Shown here: piece after piece, positions 5,219-10,406 of the stretch | Layout: each line of letters opens with the position of its first letter | Numbering within the stretch: the stretch's first letter is position 1 | Source of the DNA: Candidatus Woesearchaeota archaeon | Lineage (GTDB): Archaea; Nanobdellota; Nanobdellia; Woesearchaeales; JAFCFN01 | Length of the DNA stretch: 10,406 nucleotides | Assembly: GCA_017609245.1 (NCBI GenBank) | Contig: JAFCEI010000019.1 | Span: 1-10,406, forward strand | Direction of reading: 5' to 3' | Position numbers and translations under genes: made by a program | The notes under the pieces: generated by a model | What the model was told of the DNA's origin: nothing | The model's input: the letters and a program-made list of their open reading frames with translations, nothing else | Databases searched by the model: none

Positions 5219-5896
5219 GTGGTCAAAAAACCTAAAAAAAGAGGGCAAGTATGGATTTCAGCAGTATTGTATGTGCTGATAATAGTTGTAGCGATAACAA
5301 TTATCCTGAGCACAGGCCTGCCAATATTAGAAAAGATGAAAGATAAAACAGTGTTTACACAGGCAAAGAATACTCTGTTGAATCTTGACCAATATTTCCA
5401 AAGGATAAAAGATGAGGGGCAAGGAAGCCAGAGAGTTGTTCCTGTTGAGATCAGGAAGGGCAATCTTGCCATTGAAGGAGACAAGCTATTATGGCAGCTG
5501 GAAACAGAAGCAGAAATATTACAGCCGCGCTCTTCAATTGATATAGGAAATATCAAGATAAGCTCAAACAGCGACGTAGATACGACTGAAACAGACAGCC
5601 ATTATATACTGGAAAACAGCAAGATAAGAGCGAATATTTCAAAATGTTCGTCATGTCCTGCAAACCAGCTGATTGAATCGCTTTATTTCAAGGATACCTC
5701 TACCTTGCTGGCTGGAAATTTTTCATTTGATCTGGATGGGCAAGATCTAACAGTAAATTACACGATGATGGTCCCTGAAGGAAACAACACAAACATAGGC
5801 TCAGCAACTGTAACTGCATATCTGATCAACCAAACCCAAGATTTATTATTAACATTAGAAGGAGGAGCAGATTTTATCAAAATCAACTTAGAATAA
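5219..5896 (+). CDS. Pilin-like class III signal-peptide protein (larger, minor-pilin candidate)
   Basis: The start is GTG 5219, preceded by GAGAGAGGT (5206-5214); the ATG at 5215 is out of frame. The leader MVKKPKKRG-QVWISAVLYVLIIVVAITIIL has a clear prepilin peptidase site (RG before Q10) followed by the hydrophobic helix. The helix runs on as an amphipathic stretch (LPILEKMKDKTVFTQAKNTLLNLDQYFQRI), much like the extended pilin spine. The 225-residue product then has a long beta-rich head with a C-S-S-C pair (C143, C146) and several N-x-S/T sites late in the sequence (N167, N180, N190, N204). It is larger than the two four-Cys pilins and lies directly before the ATPase, so a minor or tip pilin role is plausible. 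It could also be a homologue of the DUF361-type proteins common in archaeal pilus loci. Confidence 0.78.
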   Translation: MVKKPKKRGQVWISAVLYVLIIVVAITIILSTGLPILEKMKDKTVFTQAKNTLLNLDQYFQRIKDEGQGSQRVVPVEIRKGNLAIEGDKLLWQLETEAEILQPRSSIDIGNIKISSNSDVDTTETDSHYILENSKIRANISKCSSCPANQLIESLYFKDTSTLLAGNFSFDLDGQDLTVNYTMMVPEGNNTNIGSATVTAYLINQTQDLLLTLEGGADFIKINLE

Positions 5897-5897
5897 A

Positions 5898-7526
5898 ATG
5901 TCACCAAAACCAATAAAAATTATCTCTACAAAGAATGAAAAAGCAAAGCCTGCCAAGAAGGCACCAGTACCTACAAAAAAAGGCGGGTTTCAGATAGATC
6001 TGATGCCGAAACTGGTTGCGCTGCCTGATATTGAAAAGGTAGACAAGACCAAGCTTAATGTTAGATATCCTTTGCTTCCACCCTATGCTTATGCCCATCT
6101 ATTTTGGAATTCTAAAAACAAAGAATTGGTTTATTTTGTTCAAGAACCTCTGCTAAATGATACTGAAAAAGAGCTGTTGAGGCTGGTCCAGCTGGGGCTG
6201 GAGGAGATGATAAATATCAGCTTTATCAAGGCTGTTAAAAGTGCCTCAGTAATGGAATATCTTGAAAGGAATGTGCAGAGCATATTACTTGAACTTGGGA
6301 CAAAAGTAAGCAAAGATACATACAACAAGATAATGTATTATATCTACAGAAACTCTGTTGGATTAAACCAGATAGAGCCGCTGTTAAGAGATTTTTATAT
6401 AGAAGATATAGAGTGCAACGGTACTGGATTTCCAATATATGTTGTTCACAGAAAATATGGAAACCTGAAAACAAACGTGATGATCAAGACAAAAGAAGGA
6501 TTGACTGATTTTGTTGAAAAACTTGCCCAGAAATGCGGCAAATATGTGAGTTATGCTAATCCGTTATTAGATGGAAGTTTACCTGACGGAAGCAGAGTAA
6601 ATGCAACATACACAGAAGACATAACAACAAGAGGGCCGACATTTACTATCAGAAAATTTACAAAAGAACCATGGACGCCCATCAACCTGCTCGCCTACAA
6701 CACCGCTTCTTCAGAAGCGTTTGCATATCTCTGGATAGCTATAGAAAACAAGATGAATATCATGACCATAGGCGAGACTGCATCAGGAAAAACAACTTTC
6801 CTAAATACTATTGCACATTTTATACCTCCTGAATCCAGGATTGTAAGCATAGAAGATACAAGAGAGGTGGCATTAGCCCACATAAACTGGCTGCCATCTG
6901 TTACGCGAGTCGGGTTTGGCATGCCTGCTGCAGGACAAAAGATAGGTGAGATAACCTTATTTGACCTGCTTAAGGAAACTTTCAGACAAAACCCTGATTA
7001 TGTTATTTTGGGGGAGACAAGAGGTGAAGAGACTTATGTATTATTTCAGGGAATGGCATCAGGCCACCCTTCATTGGCCACATTCCATGCAGGCTCTGTT
7101 GACACTTTTGTAAGAAGATTAGAGACTCCTCCGATAAACCTCCCTGCCTCACTAGTGGAAGGCCTGGATATTATCTGTGTCACAACGCACGTCAAAACAC
7201 CAAAGCTTAATATAAGAAGGGTCAGGGAGATCGATGAGGTAATAGAAGTCAAGGAAAAGATTGGTGCTGTCAAGTCCAATGTCTTATTTGAGTGGAACGC
7301 TATAAAAGACAAGTTTGATGCTTTTAGGAAATCTCATGTCTTGCAAAGCATATCAGACAGGACTGGGATATCTATGAAGGAACTTACAAAGGAATTGAAA
7401 AGAAGAGCTGAACTTCTGGAAAAGATGCACAAAAAAGGTATCTTGGGCTTAAAGGAGTTTAGTGCAGTGATAAATGAATATTACAAAGATCCTGCTGCTG
7501 TCAGGAAAAGGTTTGGGATCAAATGA
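5898..7526 (+). CDS. Type II/IV secretion-system (pilus assembly) ATPase, GspE/ArlI family
   Basis: This is the cytoplasmic hexameric motor that powers pilin insertion into the filament. All four family boxes are present: Walker A GETASGKT at 292-299; the Asp box RIVSIEDTREV at 314-324; Walker B NPDYVILGE at 365-373, with E373 as likely catalytic glutamate; and the His box GHPSLATFHAGS at 389-400. Residues 1-34 form a lysine-rich tail, and about 35-270 correspond to the N-terminal substrate- and platform-binding domain (VGLNQIEPLLRDFYIEDIECNG). The C-terminal 80 residues are helical. Its 542 residues are in the usual range for archaeal ATPases of this group. It starts 1 nt after the preceding stop and its own TGA overlaps the next ATG. 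No ArlH-like gene is alongside, which favours a pilus over an archaellum. Confidence 0.95.
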   Translation: MSPKPIKIISTKNEKAKPAKKAPVPTKKGGFQIDLMPKLVALPDIEKVDKTKLNVRYPLLPPYAYAHLFWNSKNKELVYFVQEPLLNDTEKELLRLVQLGLEEMINISFIKAVKSASVMEYLERNVQSILLELGTKVSKDTYNKIMYYIYRNSVGLNQIEPLLRDFYIEDIECNGTGFPIYVVHRKYGNLKTNVMIKTKEGLTDFVEKLAQKCGKYVSYANPLLDGSLPDGSRVNATYTEDITTRGPTFTIRKFTKEPWTPINLLAYNTASSEAFAYLWIAIENKMNIMTIGETASGKTTFLNTIAHFIPPESRIVSIEDTREVALAHINWLPSVTRVGFGMPAAGQKIGEITLFDLLKETFRQNPDYVILGETRGEETYVLFQGMASGHPSLATFHAGSVDTFVRRLETPPINLPASLVEGLDIICVTTHVKTPKLNIRRVREIDEVIEVKEKIGAVKSNVLFEWNAIKDKFDAFRKSHVLQSISDRTGISMKELTKELKRRAELLEKMHKKGILGLKEFSAVINEYYKDPAAVRKRFGIK

Positions 7527-7726
7527 GTGCAGAAGAACTTAGGCAAAAACTAGACCAGGTGGTTGTAGCAGCTGAGTTCTATGATGAATTGGGTAAACAG
7601 CTCATCAAAGACAATGTTGAGCTTGAGAACGTGAAAACAAAGATGAATTTTGCCAAGCAAGAGATTTTAAAACTGCTATTGGATGCAAAGCAGCACATTG
7701 AAGAGATAATCCACGAAGGGATTTAG
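7523..7726 (+). CDS. Small helical protein between the ATPase and the platform protein
   Basis: The 67-residue product appears entirely helical, with heptad-like hydrophobic spacing (LRQKLDQVVVAAEFYDELGKQL, then VKTKMNFAKQEILKLLLDAKQHIEEIIHEGI). It has no signal peptide and no membrane span. Its ATG overlaps the ATPase stop (ATGA), so it is translationally coupled to the motor. A cytoplasmic coiled-coil linker or chaperone acting on the ATPase or on the long arm of the next protein is possible, but this is inference from position. I do not recognise a family. Tight coupling and clean coding character argue for a real gene. Confidence 0.7.
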   Translation: MSAEELRQKLDQVVVAAEFYDELGKQLIKDNVELENVKTKMNFAKQEILKLLLDAKQHIEEIIHEGI

Positions 7727-7742
7727 CTGGTGGAGATTTAGG

Positions 7743-10307
7743 ATGTTGAACAAAGCAATAAAGCCTTATGTAAAAAAAATTCTAGAACTAATCGGTGAGT
7801 TTGAACAGTATTCTTCATATAAGAAAGATTTTACAGAAAGGGTTTATAAACTGAATAATGACTATCAGCGGAAAAAGCTGGATTATTTTGAATATTCTGA
7901 AAAGCTAAAAGATATCTTAAAAGGAAAAACAACAAAAGAGTGGCAGGACTATTATAATTCTGAGATACAGTCTCTTCTGAAAGAGATTGAATATTATAAT
8001 GCCCAGCTGTATTATGCTGTTTATTCTGACAAAAGCTATGAACAACTGAAAGTGCATGTTCCTTCAGTGATTGAGAAAAGTGCAGATTTTATTGCTGACC
8101 AGGTAGACATGGTCGAGGAAGCAAGGCACAAGGCTGTACTGAAAGCCAGGAGATTTGAGAGAAAAGAAGAAGAAAAATTGAAAGATGAGATAAAGGAGCT
8201 GAGGCATAGGCTAAAGATAGGGTTTAACAGGCTGAAGAGAGCTGGTGAAAGAGAAAAAACAGCAATAGAAAATGATGTCAAATCAATAAGACATGCCATA
8301 AAGATAAGAGTCAATAGGCTGAAGAGAGCTGGACTGCGTGAGCAGGAAAAACTTAACCACGAGCTTAAGGAGCTGAGGCATAGGCTAAAAATAAGCCTCA
8401 ACCGCCTGAAAAAGGTTGGTAAAAAAGAGAAAGAGGCTATCAAAGATGAGATAAAATCAATAAAACATGCCATAAAGATAAGAGTCAATAGGCTGAAGAG
8501 GAGCGGAGCAAAGGAAATCCATGTTGCAAGATTAACAAGCAGCAGGCTGGTGAGAAAAGAAAAGAAAAAAGCTGAGAAAGAGCTTGAATCGCTGCAGCAT
8601 CTCCTAAAACTGAATTTGAAAAGGTTAAAGAGATTAGGATTCAAAGAATCTGAGCTGCTCATGGGAGAGGTAGTAGACCTAGAACATCTGTTCAAAACAA
8701 GGCTAAGAAAACTAGGTAACTTCATAAGAACTGAAATTGAAGGGGCTGAAGAGCTTTCTAGAACTGCTGTTGCAACTGCAAAAAAGCCATTTATCATGGC
8801 AAAGAGGCGGTTAAAATCAAGGATCAAAAAAGCTGGAACATTTGAAGAGAAGCAGGTTGAAAAGATACGTGATGACATTAAGCAGATAAAACATGCTATC
8901 AAACTAAGGATAAGAAGATTAGAGAGATTGGAAGAAAAGGTAATTGAAGAACCTGCGATAAGCACAGCTCACTGGTTGAGATTAAAAGCAAGAAGATTCA
9001 AAAGAGCTGTTTCCAGGCCATTTATTACTGTAAGATCCAGGTTTAAGAGAGCAAAGGTTAAAAAAATTCCTGCAAAAGCAACTGCACCTGCTGTTGAAAA
9101 GCCTACTTTGTTCAGCAGATTAAAACTAGTGCTTAAACCAAGAGAGAGAGTGCCTTTATTTGAGAAGATAATTGAAAAAAAAGAGATGCCAAAACCTCTT
9201 ATTAAGTCTGTCAAAAAGCCGTTGCTGACCAGATTAAGCCAAGCATTGAGAGCACCATTTGAGAAAAAAGAAGAATTTATATCTGCAAAAACTGAGGTTG
9301 GGAAGAGTTTGCTTGACCTGGAAGTGCTAAGGGAAAAGGAATTAAAAAAGGTTGCTGCTGAGCTGGTAAAGCCAAAGATACTGGCTGAAGAGGCTGAAAA
9401 GGTTGCTGCAGTATTAAAGAAAAAAGAGGCAATCACGCTCTATAAGCCTTCAACAATCGGGGCTATTGCAAACTTAACTGTCAGAAAGATATCTCTGTTC
9501 TTCATAAACAGATTCCCTGCTTTTTTTGAACAGTTATATATGAACCTGAGGCTGGCAAACATAAGAATATTGTCAAATACCTATGTAAATATAATGTTCT
9601 TGTTTTGTTTTGTTGGATTTTTCGTCGGGCTTGTGCTTTTCTCAATATTCTATCTGTCCTTGATAAAAGGGCTGATAGCAGCAGTGATTGTTATGCTGGC
9701 TGTATTTACTGGATTTTATTATTATCCTACAAATATATTCAGGCACAGGATCAGGAGCATAAAAACAAACCTGCCGTTTGCAATCAACCACATGGCAGCT
9801 GTGGTAAATTCAGGAGTATCTCCTACAAATATGTTCAGGCTGATATCTGAATCAAAAGAATATGGGGAGATAGTTGTAGAAATAGGGAAGATAGTTGAAT
9901 TTGTTGACCTCTTTGGATATGACCTTACCTCTGCGATAAGAAGTGTTGCTTCCACAACCCCTGAAAAAGGGTTTAAAGACTTTTTAGATGGGCTGATAAC
10001 TACTGTAGAAAGCGGAGGTGACATAAAATCATATCTAAAGGAAAAGGCTGAGGCCACCCTATATGATTACCAGATCGAAAGGCAGAAATATGTTGAAACA
10101 ATATCAACTTATTCAGATATATATACTGGGCTGCTGATAGCAGCCCCGTTATTTTTTGTTATTGCTCTGGCACTGGTGTCTGTATTAGGCGGAACAATAG
10201 GCGGGCTGCCTGTTGACGTGGTTATCTCGATCGGAACATATGTGATCATACCTTTCCTTAACATAGCATTTATTGCATTTTTGGAGATGACTCAACCAAC
10301 GATTTGA
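7743..10307 (+). CDS. GspF/ArlJ/TadC-like platform protein with a giant basic N-terminal coiled-coil extension
   Basis: This is the inner-membrane platform on which the pilus is built. Residues about 590-854 are the conserved part: spans at about 614-637, 640-661, 792-816 and 823-848, with the cytoplasmic T2SF-type helical domain between spans 2 and 3 (KTNLPFAINHMAAVVNSG and FKDFLDGLITTVESGGDIKS). Residues 1-140 are a helical, tyrosine-rich segment. Residues 145-399 hold at least six or seven copies of a basic helical repeat ending in N/K-R-L-K-R-x-G; the first four are exactly 29 residues each. Residues 400-570 are a Lys/Arg/Pro-rich linker. Platform proteins of this family are commonly about 300-600 residues, so this 854-residue form is long. 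The start ATG 7743 has GGTGG/GGAGA (7729-7736) before it. The extension lies on the cytoplasmic side, where it could contact the ATPase, membrane phospholipids or nucleic acid; none of this is shown by sequence. The gene ends in TGA followed by TAA. Confidence 0.9.
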   Translation: MLNKAIKPYVKKILELIGEFEQYSSYKKDFTERVYKLNNDYQRKKLDYFEYSEKLKDILKGKTTKEWQDYYNSEIQSLLKEIEYYNAQLYYAVYSDKSYEQLKVHVPSVIEKSADFIADQVDMVEEARHKAVLKARRFERKEEEKLKDEIKELRHRLKIGFNRLKRAGEREKTAIENDVKSIRHAIKIRVNRLKRAGLREQEKLNHELKELRHRLKISLNRLKKVGKKEKEAIKDEIKSIKHAIKIRVNRLKRSGAKEIHVARLTSSRLVRKEKKKAEKELESLQHLLKLNLKRLKRLGFKESELLMGEVVDLEHLFKTRLRKLGNFIRTEIEGAEELSRTAVATAKKPFIMAKRRLKSRIKKAGTFEEKQVEKIRDDIKQIKHAIKLRIRRLERLEEKVIEEPAISTAHWLRLKARRFKRAVSRPFITVRSRFKRAKVKKIPAKATAPAVEKPTLFSRLKLVLKPRERVPLFEKIIEKKEMPKPLIKSVKKPLLTRLSQALRAPFEKKEEFISAKTEVGKSLLDLEVLREKELKKVAAELVKPKILAEEAEKVAAVLKKKEAITLYKPSTIGAIANLTVRKISLFFINRFPAFFEQLYMNLRLANIRILSNTYVNIMFLFCFVGFFVGLVLFSIFYLSLIKGLIAAVIVMLAVFTGFYYYPTNIFRHRIRSIKTNLPFAINHMAAVVNSGVSPTNMFRLISESKEYGEIVVEIGKIVEFVDLFGYDLTSAIRSVASTTPEKGFKDFLDGLITTVESGGDIKSYLKEKAEATLYDYQIERQKYVETISTYSDIYTGLLIAAPLFFVIALALVSVLGGTIGGLPVDVVISIGTYVIIPFLNIAFIAFLEMTQPTI
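8175..8522 (+). repeat. Four tandem 87-bp (29-codon) repeats arranged as two 174-bp units
   Basis: Units begin at about 8175, 8262, 8349 and 8436, encoding the pattern [LI]-x-x-[ED]-[LIV]-K-x-[LI]-[RK]-H-x-[LI]-K-I-x-x-N-R-L-K-[RK]-x-G. Units 1 and 3 share ELRHRLKI; units 2 and 4 share SI[RK]HAIKIRVNRLKR. At DNA level 8280-8326 and 8454-8500 differ at one base in 47, and 8193-8215 equals 8367-8389. A two-unit block has therefore been duplicated fairly recently. More diverged copies occur at residues 277-304, 305-325 and 371-399. Confidence 0.9.
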
Positions 10308-10311
10308 TAAG

Positions 10312-10406
10312 ATGGGAATCAGACATAAAATAGGGATCATACTTGGAATTTTTATTTTGATAGTTGACATAATATACCTGTCTGATGCTCCGATATTCGT
10401 CCCTTT
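10312..10406 (+). CDS. Start of a membrane or secreted protein (3'-truncated by window edge)
   Basis: ATG 10312 follows the previous stop by 4 nt, and the frame stays open to the edge for 31 codons. It begins MGIRHK, then a hydrophobic stretch IGIILGIFILIVDIIYL that reads as a membrane anchor or signal sequence, then SDAPIFVP. It belongs to the same operon by spacing. Too little is present to name a family. Confidence 0.6.
   Translation, partial: MGIRHKIGIILGIFILIVDIIYLSDAPIFVP

Noticed and set aside
8175..8522. Regular 87-bp repeats as a CRISPR or satellite array
   Set aside because: The repeats are in frame, encode a continuous protein, and diverge mostly at codon-compatible positions; there are no spacers.
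8036..8965. Long minus-strand reading frame rich in Ser, Phe and Leu opposite the platform repeats
   Set aside because: It is the antisense shadow of Lys/Arg/Glu-rich helical codons, has low-complexity composition, and lies inside a clearly coding plus-strand gene.
8969..9436. Second minus-strand frame of 155 codons opposite the platform linker
   Set aside because: Same reason: composition mirrors the Lys/Ala-rich plus-strand protein and no motif or start context is visible.
9725..9840. Near-identical 20-mers (TCCTACAAATAT[A/G]TTCAGGC) at 9725-9744 and 9821-9840
   Set aside because: Both encode P-T-N-[IM]-F-R within the conserved platform domain, with no similarity outside; probably a chance or codon-usage match.

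Overview
The window looks like part of the chromosome of an AT-rich archaeon, most plausibly a DPANN lineage such as Woesearchaeota. This is inferred from protein families and was not tested by phylogeny. The clues are class III (type IV pilin) signal peptides, an archaeal pilus/archaellum-type secretion ATPase next to a GspF/ArlJ-like membrane protein, a winged-helix MNT/HEPN pair of archaeal type, archaeal-like TATA boxes, and a fibre protein with GIGT-SP-KLDVNG repeats.

Region 1 (1-1108) is the 3' part of a secreted or surface fibre/adhesin-like gene with five copies of a short repeat. Region 2 (about 1115-1812) is an IS200/IS605-family element on the minus strand. It has subterminal hairpins at both ends and a tnpA broken by one in-frame TGA directly after the catalytic HUH motif. 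Region 3 (about 1813-2962) holds a relic of a pilin gene start, a TATA box, an intact winged-helix/MNT nucleotidyltransferase (antitoxin-like) gene, and its overlapping HEPN partner, broken by an in-frame TAA and probably a frameshift. This cassette lies between two near-identical copies of a pilin-start sequence.

Region 4 (2963 to the right edge) is one tightly packed plus-strand operon for a type IV pilus-like machine. Its order is: a small class III signal-peptide protein, a four-cysteine pilin, a two-TM small membrane protein, a second four-cysteine pilin, two further one-TM pilin-like or accessory proteins, the secretion ATPase, a 67-residue helical protein, an 854-residue GspF/ArlJ-like platform protein, and the start of another membrane protein. 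Most junctions are ATGA-type overlaps or gaps under 20 nt. The exception is a 69-nt gap at 3933-4002, which can form two mutually exclusive hairpins, one covering the Shine-Dalgarno of the next gene. The expected mechanism is that a prepilin peptidase encoded elsewhere trims the pilins, and the ATPase then drives their assembly on the GspF-like platform. No ArlH or other archaellum-specific gene is visible, so an adhesive or other pilus is a better guess than an archaellum.

The most unusual item is the platform protein. Its conserved membrane domain (about residues 590-850) is preceded by about 580 residues of highly basic, helical sequence containing an exact 29-residue tandem repeat.
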